Source: Petunia secreta (taxonomy: Eukaryota; Streptophyta; Magnoliopsida; Solanales; Solanaceae). From it: 64,000 bases of DNA. A program made the translations under genes and the position numbers. The stretch covers positions 27,440,001-27,504,000 of the forward strand of contig JARKIP010000011.1 in the NCBI GenBank assembly GCA_029990175.1, in the 5' to 3' direction. Shown here in pieces: positions 1 through 11,239 of this stretch; position 1 is the first letter of the stretch, and each line of letters opens with the position of its first letter. The notes beneath the pieces were generated by a model. That model had not been told where the DNA came from. It did no database searches and saw only the letters and a list, made by a program, of their open reading frames with translations.

Positions 1-41
1 TTCAAAGCGGTGGTAGCATCAACGTTATGTTCATCTGCCAT
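1..41 (-). CDS. gag N-terminus (partial, runs off the window)
   Basis: An ATG at 39-41 on the minus strand lies about 70 bases inside the primer binding site of the LTR element described at 1-735. Only 13 codons are visible, so the assignment rests on position alone. Confidence 0.3.
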   Translation of the reverse strand, partial: MADEHNVDATTAL

Positions 42-735
42 CGTAAAACAAGAAAACAAACGTAAGTAGTATCAACGATCAAATCTCGGAACAAATCGAT
101 TACCTAGAACCCACGGTGGGCGCCAAATTGTATATCCTAAAAACTAATTTCAGGTATTACAATTAAATTTATATTTAGTTGATTCTTAGGCGACCGTTTA
201 TATCTTAATTCGACCGGTTGATAAGCAATTTACGTTGACAAGTGATCGATTTACCAAGTACTACACCGAAGACAACGCGTAAACAATAAATTCGACAGAA
301 CAGATGATAATAAGTTCGATAACACAATATATCAAGTACGATTCGAGGATAGATATGATCGAATAAACAGAGACAAGCAATAGATTTTTCGATTACGATA
401 ATACGACTATGTAATCACGAACGATCGACTCTTACTAATTCCGAGCAAACGAATTACGAACAAGGTAAATAGTTACTGATTTATCGAGCACATTTTAAAT
501 ATCAAATTATTTAGTATCAAGTGAGTAATTTAGATTAGAATTTGATGAAAAATGATGTGACAGAATTACGACAACGATAACGATAAGTATGAAAGATAAT
601 GCAAATTAACTGACGATATGTTTAGCAAAAATGATGAAATAGTGCCACAGCCTGACAAGTGGTAGTTTTGGGCTAGTATATATTTGCTGATATTAGTTTT
701 TTCCATTTCAATTTAAACATAAGTAGTATGTAACA
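1..735 (-). mobile_element. 5' end of a minus-strand LTR retrotransposon (LTR + PBS + gag start)
   Basis: Read on the minus strand, an LTR ends in GGATATACA at position 129. After three bases comes a primer-binding-like site, TGGCGCCCACCGTGGG (110-125). A 5' leader then runs to an ATG at 39-41 that opens a frame leaving the window (MADEHNVDATTA...), which looks like a gag start. The LTR's outer edge is uncertain. The best candidate is the TGTTAC (minus) at 730-735, giving a 607-bp LTR, but no target duplication can be checked because the partner LTR lies outside the window. The PBS type is common in plant Ty3/gypsy elements; lineage not assigned. Confidence 0.45.
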
Positions 736-1507
736 TGTAATTAAGAAGAAGCTTTGTCATGATCGGTTTTATCACTATAACTCTTTTGGCGAAAAAAAGA
801 AAAGAACAAACATAAAAAAGATAAGAGCATTAGTATATGATGATGGATGGTGGAGTAGGTAAATTTTTTATTGTAGTGTTTTATACATGAAAGAGGTACA
901 TTTTTGTGCATGTGTTTAGTATTACTGTGTAAACAAAGACAACCTTCAGCAATTGAGTATTTTGAGTTTAATTTATATAGCAATAAACTCCCTGTTTGAG
1001 AGGATAAAACATGCATAAAAACTTAAACTTTGGGATTCATTTTTATAGGAGGAGAAGAACCTGATGAAACGTATATGCACCTTATTTCATTTATCCTTCT
1101 TTTACTTTCGCTCTGAAAAGTGGTGATTGTTGGATTTATGTGAATAATTTCTTCTATAATTAGTATTTCATTTTTTTAAATCATATATCATCTTATTTAA
1201 TTATCTAATTTTATTTTATAGTCAAGTAGATTTTGCTCTCCAATTCAGACCTTCATATATCGACTGAGGATGTTCTTGAGGAAGAGTATAATGTAGGTCA
1301 TAACGTTGTAGAGACTCTAATCCCACATACGTAAAATAAGAAAATGCATACTAAAAGAATTTCAAAAGTAGTAAATATCAATGAATTACTAATCGTCTTA
1401 CTGTTGTATATATCGAAAATAAGATAATTCAAGAGTAAACATTCATTATATTATTAAAAAGGTTATATCAAAGATTATTTAACTATATATTTTTTATGTT
1501 TTTAATG
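736..1507. other. AT-rich spacer, no gene seen
   Basis: AT-rich sequence with only short random open frames and no recognisable domain. Its right part may be the body of a non-autonomous Helitron whose 3' terminus lies at 1508-1535, but no 5' TC terminus could be fixed. Confidence 0.5.
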
Positions 1508-1535
1508 ACCGCGCGAGCGCGGTCCAATTCACTAG
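1508..1535 (+). mobile_element. Helitron-like 3' terminus
   Basis: A perfect GC-rich hairpin, ACCGCGC-GA-GCGCGGT (1508-1523), is followed after 8 bases by CTAG (1532-1535) and then T. A short GC hairpin about 10 bases upstream of CTRR, with insertion before T, is the diagnostic 3' end of Helitrons. Three related termini occur in the window (3021-3047, 4625-4652, and 63487-63512 on the other strand), which supports a family. The 5' end and full length are unknown. Confidence 0.6.
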
Positions 1536-1536
1536 T

Positions 1537-2507
1537 ATATACTAACTGAGAACTATAGACAAACTATGCCACCATTCCTTCAAAAAGTAAAGAAAATAAG
1601 TATTTCTAACAATTGTTTATTTAGCTCTCATCATCTTAGTTCAAAAGTATTTCTAAAAACATTTACTCCAAATGAATGGTCTTTAAAAATTACTTTATGA
1701 AAGATAATGTTCACTAATTAATGAGAACATGCAGGAAACGTTAACGGGAAACAATGCAGAAGCATTACTTGCAGTTATTGGAGAGCAATTAATAATGGAG
1801 AGCAATTAATCAATAATAACATAGTAAAAAACGTATATCCCATTTCTAAAATTGAAACGGCGAAACAACCCTTATTACATTGTCATTAATTCACCTATAA
1901 AATGCTATTATAAAAGTGATCCCATATATTCTGAAAACCATCACTAATAGAGCAGTGTTGATGTTTTGCAGAGATTACCGGGGGTCTCAGTACCAGGGGG
2001 CGCGGGAACAAGAAACTCCAGTAAATAAAAGAAAGACAATAGGAGTCCTCTCAATAGCCGAGGGCCCACTTTTGCATGTATACATGTGCAAGGAAGAGAT
2101 CCAAATTATGATGAATGCCTAGACTGCTACAAAATATGTAAGTCCGACCAGGCAAAAAAAAAAAAAAAAAGAGACAATGTGGACAATGTATTCTCATTCT
2201 GATCAAGTCTGAAATCTTAAGTCAATAAGTGTATTGAGTATAATACACTTAAATATTGGTAACCGTTTGATGGAAAATTGGAAGTAGTAGAAAGAGTATT
2301 TTTTTTTAATACTTTACCTGGGCATGTTGTTTTTCTTCTTAGTTTCCTTTTTGTATCAAATAGTTAGTGTTAATGTTTCTCATAACCACAAGCAATATTA
2401 TTTATTTTTTTTGGAAACTGTCTCATTATTTTTTCTATGTTCCTTCGACGTGAAGGATGAAATAAATTGCAGACGAAAGTTGCTGATTATTTGAGCAATA
2501 GATTAGA

Positions 2508-2577
<70 letters not shown>

Positions 2578-3018
2578 TGTATATATTAATTCTGGTCATA
2601 GGAAAAGTTATAAAATACAAATCAGACATTTGCATGATTATGTAAATTCGAATTCATTATCTTTTGTTTTCTATTGATATGAGATTTCTCGAGAATAGAG
2701 TAGCTGAATGATTTACATTGTTAGCTACAATAAAGAACAAAAAGAAAGATGCTTAATTAGTATTAAAAATTAAATCAATCAATAATGTAAACTTTTATTG
2801 TTGTAGAATATAAAAATAAAAAAACTGATCAAACCCTTCTATTTAATTAACGATGAGGTAATCGCATATTTTTAATTTTTACACGAATAATAAATTTTCT
2901 TTGTTATTTTTAATATTCGATATGAGGAAACAGTCCGTTTATAAGATCACCAAGAGGATTTTCATACAAATAAATTATCATATAACTTCACCTGCTTTAT
3001 CAGCAATAAGATTTTCAA
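1537..3018. other. Spacer with a TA microsatellite; possible body of a second Helitron
   Basis: AT-rich sequence. A 68-codon frame at 1916-2122 matches nothing I recognise and I do not call it a gene. There is a poly-A run near 2155-2170 and a TA microsatellite at 2511-2576. Confidence 0.5.
2511..2576. repeat. (TA)33 microsatellite
   Basis: Uninterrupted TA dinucleotides for 66 bases. Confidence 0.98.
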
Positions 3019-3020
3019 GA

Positions 3021-3047
3021 CCGCGCGATGCGGGACAAGTTACCTAG
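3021..3047 (+). mobile_element. Helitron-like 3' terminus (second copy)
   Basis: CCGCGCGATGCGGG (3021-3034) is the 1509-1522 hairpin with a few changes. It is followed by CTAG at 3044-3047 and T. The flank after the terminus (TATCTGCTAATTGAGAA) resembles that after the first copy (TATACTAACTGAGAA), so the likeness may extend past the terminus. Confidence 0.5.
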
Positions 3048-3527
3048 TATCTGCTAATTGAGAAACATAGAAGAGTGATGTGACATAGTTATATGGCCAA
3101 GGATCACTCATTTTTATTAATTTTTGACAACTTGCAGATTTTCTTAATTTTTAGCTCTTTTTTATACTATTTGGTTTTTCCTCCTTCATCTGTAAGTGTA
3201 AATGTTTGAGTAATTGTGGAAGTATAAATGTTTGAGAAATGAAACCCACAATAATCAGTTTATTTAATGCCCCATACCTTACTCTTCTTTCCCCATATTG
3301 AATGTGTTTTAATGTATATTAAATATATGAAAAACCGTTCCCTGGAAGAAGAATCATAACTCTATTTCTTGCAGTTTAGTGTCACTTGAGGAAATATTGA
3401 CTGGACAAAACTCTCTTTTGCTTTTTTATTTTTTGTCACCCTCCGGCACCATCCCTACCTAATCATCTGACATCCTACGTGTAAGAGGGAGAAATATATT
3501 TGGCCAAATATGGTGGTGAAGAAGGCT

Positions 3528-3606
<79 letters not shown>

Positions 3607-4624
3607 AAACAACCATAAAGATCAAGAATAAAACAGGTGCAATCAAATATAACCCCATATGTAGACTTTGAATTACGGATACGATTTATTCAATCCAAAG
3701 AAATTTTCGAAAACTTTAATTTATTGAGATAACTCATTTGTCTTTGATAGGTAAGTGCATATGGTTCTGACTTCAGATTATGATGAGTACCATACCTATA
3801 ACTCATGTTGTACTCTCTTGATTTTAATTGTTCTAATTAGGTGACTCAACTCCGTTGCCAATTTATTTATGTGATTTTATCTAGAAGGTACCATATGATA
3901 ATTTGAGGCTTGACCATGTTGGCAGGAGTCTTTTCTTATGCTTATAAATTTACAAAGTCATAAGTCCAGTGTCTCATTTCATGATCATTAGCATTTTTGG
4001 CCATTAGAAAGGTGGCTGATTTGAGTCATTTTTAAATGATATTTTTCTTGTGAAAACCTTCACAAATGCTAACAAGGTCCATGCTCTCAAAGTTCTAAGC
4101 TCGGATTAGAAGAACATTAAAATATTAATGTTTGTGTCGTTCTATATAAATTCCATGATTAGAAGGACAAAAATTTGAAGAACATTAAATAAATTGATGC
4201 AAATTAAGCCTCTGTTTTCTCCGTATGGCCTGAAGTGTGAAGTGCTAAAATAGATCTATTTTCTATAAGCATTACATATACTTATATATATATAGAGTTC
4301 CAAAGTAACATTAGCTTAAAAATATAGGATATATATATAGAGTTCCAAAGTAACATTTGCTTAAAAATATAGGACGTCACAGGAGTACACAACACTTATG
4401 GGTCAATATTTATTTCGGACAGATCGTGGTAAGTACCTATATTCTTTTATATTTTATGTTCATGCTCATGACCAACATTACATTCGCTTTCAATTCAGGA
4501 TAGATGATATTTCTCCTGGAATTTATTAGTGGAGCTTTCCCTATTATTTGAAGTGACAATTTTTTTCCAAATAAACAATCAGTAGAAAAGGAATTTAGTT
4601 TGCATATTCAAAGAGATTTTATAT
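3048..4624. other. AT-rich spacer with a GAT microsatellite
   Basis: No gene recognised. It contains a (GAT) trinucleotide run at 3528-3604 and an imperfect direct repeat of about 50 bases (TATATATAGAGTTCCAAAGT) near 4282-4350. Confidence 0.5.
3528..3604. repeat. (TGA/GAT)25 microsatellite
   Basis: Perfect trinucleotide run of about 77 bases. The histidine-rich open frame it creates on the minus strand is an artefact. Confidence 0.97.
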
Positions 4625-4652
4625 CCGCGCGATGTGCGTACACATTCACCAG
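4625..4652 (+). mobile_element. Helitron-like 3' terminus (degenerate third copy)
   Basis: CCGCGCGATGTGCG is followed after 10 bases by CCAG|T, one change from CTAG|T. The stem is partly broken. Assigned by likeness to the copies at 1508 and 3021. Confidence 0.4.
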
Positions 4653-4854
4653 TGGAATATAATTTAAAAGTATAACATGCCACGTGTCAAATACCTAGGC
4701 CACTACTGTTACTTACTGCTGCTATATGTACTGGAGCCAATCCAAATCCTTCTCCACCAAAGTTTAAAATCACCATTGATGAGTTCGTCCAATCCCAATA
4801 ATAAATTCCAACAAACTTGAATATAATAATCCAAGATGATACTAATTTAATTTA

Positions 4855-5243
4855 GAGTTTAACTAATATGTATCGATAATGTAAATTCTTTTTTCTACCG
4901 TCGACTAATTAAAAGCCTATTACAAGTAAAATTTCAAGTATATTTATTATTTTTTATATTCAAACTTCAACTACACTAATGATTTGGGCAATTCAAGTCT
5001 GTATCCTCGCTTTATTGCTCAAGTTGTCAACTATATGCTAGTTTTATCATTGTGATTTTTGAATGTCAATTCTTACATCATGACTCAAACATTGGTCAAT
5101 TTTCTAAGCCAAATAAGCTACTTAAAAGGAGTATCATGCTTGAGATAAAACAAATAAGAATACTTGAAAATTTACTTGTAATGGACTTTTAACTAGCCGT
5201 CCGCACAAAAAAAATTTACACCATCAATGTATATTAGTTAAAA
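4855..5243. mobile_element. Mutator-like MITE, copy 1
   Basis: The left end GAGTTTAACTAATATGTAT (4855) has its inverted partner at the right end (TTTACACCATCAATG...TTAGTTAAA, to 5243), giving inverted repeats of about 30 bases. The internal 330 bases are AT-rich with no coding capacity. The body is clearly homologous to the split copy starting at 5589: both contain GCTTTATTGCTCAAG and ACTATATGCTAGTTTTAT in the same order. Flanking duplications are not clean here. Confidence 0.65.
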
Positions 5244-5579
5244 ATATTTAATAAAATAATGCATTAAGGTGGAGAAGAATAAATATTTACCTACATCTGG
5301 TGTTTATACCAAATCATATAATTTAATTATGATAGGTAAATTTAAAGTATAAATCCACATCATCTAACCATGATTAAGTAACAGATGGATGTATGCAATA
5401 CATATATCTTGAATTTATTGGCTTGATGTAAATACAATGTAAATAAATTTTTACCATGGAGAAGGGTTTGGCAGACTCCTATTTGTCGTAGAGCAATGAA
5501 TTGGAATTCACCTTCCTTCTTTTAGAAATTGAAGACAAAAGTCGCTCCCTGCATCCTATATTTATTCTATTCCAATCTT
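5244..5579. other. Spacer between the two MITE copies
   Basis: AT-rich sequence, nothing recognised. Small inverted repeats near 5290-5390 could be another degenerate MITE. Confidence 0.4.
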
Positions 5580-5588
5580 TTTAAAAAA

Positions 5589-5927
5589 GAGTTTAACTAA
5601 TATGTATTGATAATGTAAACTTATATTTACACCATCGGATAACTAAATACCTATTACAAGTATAATTTTCAATATTCTTATTTTTTAGTATTGATACTTT
5701 AATTATGCAAATAAATTGGCCAAGTCAAGTTTGAGTCCTTGCTTTATTGCTCAAGATACCGACTATATGCTAGTTTTATTATTGTAATTTTTGAAGGTAA
5801 ACTCTTCCATCGTTTCTCAATTATTGGTCAATCTTCTAAGCTAGATTATCTATTTAAAACTTGAGAACATAAAAAAAAAAAAAAGGATACTTGAAAATTT
5901 TACTTGTAATCGGCTTTTAATTACCCG
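5589..5927. mobile_element. Mutator-like MITE, copy 2, left part
   Basis: It starts with the same 25-base terminal inverted repeat as copy 1, and the homology runs to the ACTTGTAAT...CTTTTAATTACCCG segment. There the sequence leaves the MITE; the missing end appears 18.9 kb away at 24813-24862. The left target duplication TTTAAAAAA (5580-5588) matches TTTAAAAGA at 24863-24871 in 8 of 9 positions. A 9-bp duplication is typical of Mutator-like elements. Confidence 0.65.
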
Positions 5928-6031
5928 CATAGGCAGCTCTACCATAAGGCCACTAAAGCTACGGCTTTAGACCCCCAGATGGTAGGGGGGCCCAAATTTA
6001 TATATTATACATGTTTTAATATTATAATTTG

Positions 6032-6138
<107 letters not shown>

Positions 6139-6386
6139 GTCAAAATATTTTGATTTTTATGTTTATTCTTGGATTTGATCGAAAATTATCGAGTAAGTGA
6201 CCAAATTAAAGATAAGCTTTTGTCTTTATCATGTTTGATTGATTCATAAATCAAAGAGCAAACACTATGACATTATATTGCTTAAACTTGGCTTTTCTCC
6301 AAATTTACTTTTAAACTACATTTTTGGTCTATGTGACCATCTACACAATTTTGAAACTGAATATTATTATAGAATAAATTTCTCAT

Positions 6387-6530
6387 AACAACAACAACAT
6401 ACTCAGTATAATCCCACAAGTGTGGTCTGGGGAGGGTGAGATATACGCAGACCTTACCTTCACCAAGGTGGAGAGGCTGTTTCCTATAGACCCTCAGATA
6501 GTGAAAATGCTTAGAATACACGTATGAAAA
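6387..6530 (-). mobile_element. TTG-tailed SINE or RTE-LINE 3' end
   Basis: On the minus strand the segment reads ...AGACCACACTTGTGGGAT...GAGTATGTTGTTGTTGTT, ending in the TTG tail (plus-strand CAACAACAAC at 6387). This cassette is abundant in Solanaceae and is shared by the 3' ends of TS-type SINEs and RTE LINEs. The left arm, with an imperfect inverted match TCTGGGGAGGG...GGTGGAGAGG, is retained. It is about 145 bp, so probably 5'-truncated. Confidence 0.55.
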
Positions 6531-6834
6531 CAACGGGAAGATATCATCATTCTAACAAGAGTAGTAAAATAAAAGGTAGCCAAAATTAGTAAATATTCTT
6601 TACCAACGGTTATGTGGCGTAATTTCTCCTAATTAAAGCATGCTCTACCCCACTTTTCCACCTTTTTTTTCCGTTCACTTAAATACCAACTAATAAGGGT
6701 ATTGTCTAGGTCTAATAATTACTTCAAATTATATCTAACCCTGCAACCAACTCATAATTTACATGAATAAGTTTTTATATAATAAAAATAAAAATACATT
6801 TCCAAAACTAAGAGAATAATTATAAAATTTCGGG

Positions 6835-7320
6835 TCAGAACATTCTCCCCCACTTAAATTCTCGTTTGTCCTCGAATGATACTTGAAGTCTGTCCAAATA
6901 ACTATAATCAACCGACTCTCAAAGGCTTTTTTTTAAACCACTTTCCTAACATTCATAATTTTTGACACAAGTCTTCCTTGTAAATCGGATAAACACCAAT
7001 CCAAAATCAGTCAACAACACCAATCTTAGCAATGCATACCCAGCCAGATTAATCATATAGTGTAAACATGCTTAAAGAATCTAGGCCACACACGATTGCA
7101 CAGGAGCCAATAGACAAAAGACATAAGCAACTCTGGAGCAATCAACTTTCATGACACATACCTGGAGTCTCAAATAAGTGGAGATATCTCTTCCGCTTAC
7201 TCGCCTCAATTTCTTAAGTAGCCTCATCATGTGGATGCTTCTCCACTACATCTTTACCTAGGGAATTTTTTTTTATCTTAACTTACGAGTATCCTTTTCC
7301 ACTATATTAACTGGAACCTC
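6835..7320 (-). mobile_element. Chromovirus 3'-end fragment (PPT + LTR start)
   Basis: On the minus strand, TCATTCGAGGACAAACGAG is followed by AATTTAAGTGGGGGAGAATG and then TCTGACCCG. The first part is the conserved tail of chromovirus internal regions and the second a polypurine tract at an LTR boundary. The same arrangement ends the internal region of the element at 10159-18905 (16710-16744). No frame survives; the remaining 400 bases are probably the untranslated tail of the same element. Confidence 0.45.
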
Positions 7321-7321
7321 C

Positions 7322-8252
7322 TCATAAGCTAGGTTCACATCCACGCCTGAATCCGAACTGGTTCTCGAAAATAGTCACATCCCTCCTCATCTTTATCTCC
7401 ACCACCCTCTCCCAGACTTTCATAGTATGACTGAGAAGTTTGATGCCTATGTAGTTGTTGCAGTTTTGAATACCGCCCTTGTTCTTGTACAATGGTACCA
7501 TGCTACTCCATCTCCACTCCTCAGGCATTTGTGTAGTCCTAAAAATGACGTTAAAAAACCTGGTTTGCCACTCCAGACCTGCTCTGCCTGCACTCTTCCA
7601 AAACTCAACGGGGATCTTGTCTGGACCAGTCGTTCTTCCTCCTCGCATTTTTCGGATCGCCCCCTTCACCTCTTCTACTCTTATACGCCTACAATACCCA
7701 AAATATCTGCGACCCTATGAGTGTGCTAGCTCACCCAACACAATATGCATGTCGCCCTCTAAGTTTAAGAGGTTATGGAAGTACGATTTCCATCTCTGTC
7801 TAATATGTGCCTCTTCCACCAATACTGTAGCATCCTCATCCTTAATGCACCTTACTTGGTCCAGCTCTCACGATCGCCTCTTCCTTACCTTCGCGAGCCT
7901 ATACAACTTTTGGTCTCCCCTCTTCTCAGCTATTTCTTTATATAGACGCTCAAATGCAGTCGTTTTAGCCATCAAAACTGCTAATTTTGCCTCCTTCTTT
8001 GCAGTCTTATATCCTTCCTTATTCTTCCTCATCGCTGCTCTCAGTTAACTTCAAGTATGTGGTATTTTCGGCGTCTACTTTCTCTTGGACATCCTCATTC
8101 CATCACAGTCGCCTTTTTGTCTTTAGGGGTTTCACTTTGAAACCCCTAATACCTCTCTGGTGCTCCCCTAATGCACTCTGCTATCCTACCCCACATACTA
8201 CCCGCATCCCTGAAACTCTCCCAAGTACCCATATCCTCCAGCCTCTTCCCCA
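7322..8252 (-). pseudogene. RTE-type LINE: endonuclease/RT linker and RT N-terminal part
   Basis: The minus strand encodes a typical RTE-clade LINE reverse transcriptase start: ATGPDKIPVEFWK, then MPEEWRWSSMVPLYKNKG, NNYIGIKLLSHTMKVWERV and ENQFGF, over 115 codons (7322-7669). Upstream (7680-8250) is the linker between endonuclease and RT with several stops. The RT is truncated before the YADD active site, so the fragment is dead. The other half of the LINE is at 24145-24497; the CACTA element sits between them. The reading on the opposite strand (7479-8048) is a shadow. Confidence 0.85.
8250..8252. other. CACTA target-site duplication, left (CCA)
   Basis: CCA directly precedes the CATTACTAG terminus at 8253 and recurs as CCA at 24145-24147 directly after the other terminus. 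A 3-bp duplication is the rule for CACTA elements. Confidence 0.85.
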
Positions 8253-8329
8253 CATTACTAGAAAATCACATTTTTTGGACGAACGATAGGGACAAAAACG
8301 CCGTTTACGGACGGGCTATGCGACGACAT

Positions 8330-8600
8330 AGTCCATCCGTATATCGCTCGACGCTAGACACCTAGCGACGGGCAGCCGTCCGAGAGGTGCGACGGCTAGC
8401 CCTCCTAACGCATTGAAATTTGAAATATATTTTTTCGATTAGGGAGGGCTGGCCGTCACTGTGTGTTAATTTTTTTTGTCCATCTGAGATGGCTAGCCGT
8501 CCCTAAAAGAAAAAAACTGATTTTTTTCCGGTTTAGGGAAGCCGTCCCTGTGTTGACATGTTTTATTTTATAGAGACGGTTAGTCGTCGCTAGTTTTGTT
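8330..8600. repeat. CACTA subterminal repeats, 3' side
   Basis: Several diverged copies of a GACGGCTAGCCGTCCCT motif in both orientations (for example TGGCTAGCCGTCCCTAAA near 8489 and GACGGTTAGTCGTCGCT near 8576). In En/Spm such subterminal repeats are binding sites for the small element-encoded DNA-binding protein. Confidence 0.8.
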
Positions 8601-8942
8601 AAACCTACACAATAAATTGTCAAAAAATAGATACATGCCTGCCAAAAACCAATACAGATTCATATACACAGCTGTCCGAATAGCTTGCTAAACTAAAATA
8701 CACAAACAAAACTAAAACAGGATAACAATAAACCTTAACAAACCAAACATAAAGTCCTAACATTAAACCATAACAAACCAAACATAAAGTCTCACAATGG
8801 ATCATAAACGGGGACGGGATAAAAACCACAAGTCTAACTACAAGTCTAAACCACTAGAACATAAAGTTTGAAACTACAAGTCTCACAACAAGGACGGGAT
8901 AAAAACCAAGTCTAGGATATAAAGTTTTAACAAACCAACTAT
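8601..8942. other. CACTA 3' untranslated region
   Basis: A/C-rich sequence between the subterminal repeats and the stop codon of the second CACTA gene. It has short internal direct repeats such as AACAAACCAAACATAAAGTC (twice, near 8738 and 8772). No gene. Confidence 0.5.
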
Positions 8943-10153
8943 TTACTCGACTGTATCCGAGTCATTACCATCACCCTTTTCCGAAATGTACTTTGCCATA
9001 AAGTTTTCCAACTTCTTGATTTTTGTTGCGTTTACAGCTTCTGCTTCTCTTAGCCTTTCTAACTCTACAAGAACTTCTTCATTTTGAACCTGGGAAGAAG
9101 AAGAGGAGCAAGCAGTAGAGATACCTACGCGGGATGGTTTCTTGTATTGGTTAGGTCCGAATCCGTAGGCTCTTCCTTTGCTGTAGCCACTACTCGCTTG
9201 AACAAACATTGATGTAACTTCTTTTTGAGTAGGCTGGCTTGATCCAGCATCAGATCTTTTGCTTTGAACCCATTGCTCCTGTGCAGCTCTAAATTTTTTC
9301 TGAAATAAAAAATATTTAGGAAAAGTATACTTTCTACATTTTTAATAAAAATAGAGTATTTAATTTAGTAACTTACCATGGTTTCCTCTGCACGTTTCTC
9401 CATAAAGCCTACGGTATTACCATTCTCGTCATATAACACATGAAACTTCTCGAAGAAGTCAATATCGGACATAGGTCCTCCATTTGCTTGCTCCTACAAG
9501 CTTATAAATGTTACCACCTACATTAATTATATTCAAAAAAATCTCAATTAACAACTTACAATTCTATGCCTAAGCATCGCCAAGCTAACTTAACCTCCAG
9601 TGTGTAAAGAGCCACCCCACTCGGATGCCCGGGCAGCCTTTGCTTGCTCTTGTAAGGCCTTAAACTTATCAGATTCCCAATATTCCAGCAGTTTGATCCA
9701 AGCTTCTTCATAGACCTACTCTGGGCGTTTCCCAGTTAATCTTGCATTATGAAATTGGCTACTAAGCCGGGATGCCACTCTCTGCTCAGAACTGAAGTAT
9801 CTGGGACTCAGGATACACGTTACTCAAGGAAACCTTAGACTGCAATGTTTGATAGTATGTTAGAAAACTATATATGATAGGAAAAATTAAAAAAATTTAG
9901 TAGAAATAGCTTGTATATCTTAGATGTATCAAACATCCTTGCTCGGACCTCTACTGGGATTTTTCCGAAACTGCTCCAAGCTTCAAGAAAATGTGGTCGC
10001 ATTGCTTCTATAACAGGAGGCGTAACCTCACCTGATCGTACAAAACTGCATAAAATGTAGCATAAGTAAGCATATATATTCACTTTTTAATACTTTAATG
10101 TCCCTAATTGGAAACTTACCCATGACGTCCGTCAGACATAACAATTAACCTAC

Positions 10154-10158
10154 CACGA
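10154..10158. other. Target-site duplication CACGA (left) of the nested gypsy element
   Basis: CACGA precedes the LTR start at 10159 and is repeated at 18906-18910 after the second LTR. Removing the element plus one copy restores the reading frame of the CACTA gene across the site. Confidence 0.95.
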
Positions 10159-10984
10159 TGAAAAAACCTTGGTTAGTCGTTTCAGAAGTTAGGACTCCGA
10201 TTGGCGTGCCGATAATTTTAAATTATTTGTAATTTCCATTAGGAACTGTATGTAAAATTTGAGCTAAATCAGACCTCGTTTGGTAGGCATCGGAAGAAGA
10301 TTTCAGTTTTTATTGACAATAAGTATTAAAAAGAGATTTTTGAGCTCGATTTTGGCGAACGAACTCCGATTCGAAATCCGAAAGCGCCGTTAGGTTCGTA
10401 TGATTATTTGTGACTTTTGTGAACTTTCAAAAGTGAATTTCGATGTTGTTCGACTAGTTTTCGCTAAAATGCCGAAAGTTAAATAATTTGACTTTTTTTC
10501 TATTTAAATTCGTATTTTGGTTTCGGGAACCCGATTCGAGATCCGCCTTCGCGAGTATGCTACATATATTTTGTATAACTGGTATACAAAAGTTGGAATT
10601 ATTTTGAATATTGTAGAGTACAGTTTTAATTTTATCGTAGCAGCAAATTTAAAAAAAAAAAAGAGAAAAAGACAAAAGAAATATAAAGAGGCGGTGGCCT
10701 TAAGGGAGCTAATACGCTGGCCTAACCTCTGGTCAAATATTACAGAACAGAAACATTAGATACAGAAACAGAAATATGGGAGGAGAAGCAGAAATATGGA
10801 AATAAGAGAAAAAAATACCAGAAAATGAGAAAAGGGGCCGGAGAAAAGTAGAATTTTCACCCTGAAACATTGAGAGTGGGATCGTTTGGAAATGAATTCA
10901 AAGGACAAAGCGGTTGTTGAGTAATTGTGCTAACTTTGTAACTAGGTAAGTGTTTATATCCATTTCTTTCGAGGCACCTGACCT

Positions 10985-11046
10985 CGTGGATTTTCTACCA
11001 CGTATTCCTTACGTGTGTAGCTGCCGATAGGCGTACTCATTACGCC
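10985..11046 (+). other. Cluster of three hairpins in the 5' LTR
   Basis: Back-to-back hairpins: CGTGG...CCACG (10985-11002), ACGTA...TACGT-like (11000-11014) and GGCGT...ACGCC (11030-11046). The block recurs at 17568-17625 and, reversed, at 61680-61745. Function unknown; it could be structure in the LTR transcript. Confidence 0.6.
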
Positions 11047-11239
11047 TTAGCTTTGGATTTACATTGTATATTATATGTTATGTCCTATTGTTGGTATTGC
11101 ATTGAGGATCTGAGCATTGTACCCTGGCTGTAAGTTGGCATCTACTTCCCGGCGCGCTGGTGAAGGGTTATTATTGCATCACATTGCATTCATATGCATT
11201 ATATGTCATTCATATGCGTTACATTGCATATCATATTGG

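Noticed and set aside
1916..2122. 68-codon open frame behind TATAAAA
   Set aside because: The TATA-like string (CCTATAAAATGC, about 1895) is too close to the ATG, and the peptide has no recognisable feature.
2435..2635. Open frame of repeated Ile-Tyr on the minus strand
   Set aside because: It is only the translation of the TA microsatellite at 2511-2576.
3455..3658. Histidine-rich open frame
   Set aside because: Artefact of the (GAT)n run; flanking codons have no gene features.
7479..8048. 189-codon plus-strand open frame
   Set aside because: It is the complement of the LINE linker/RT sequence, which has clear family motifs on the minus strand.
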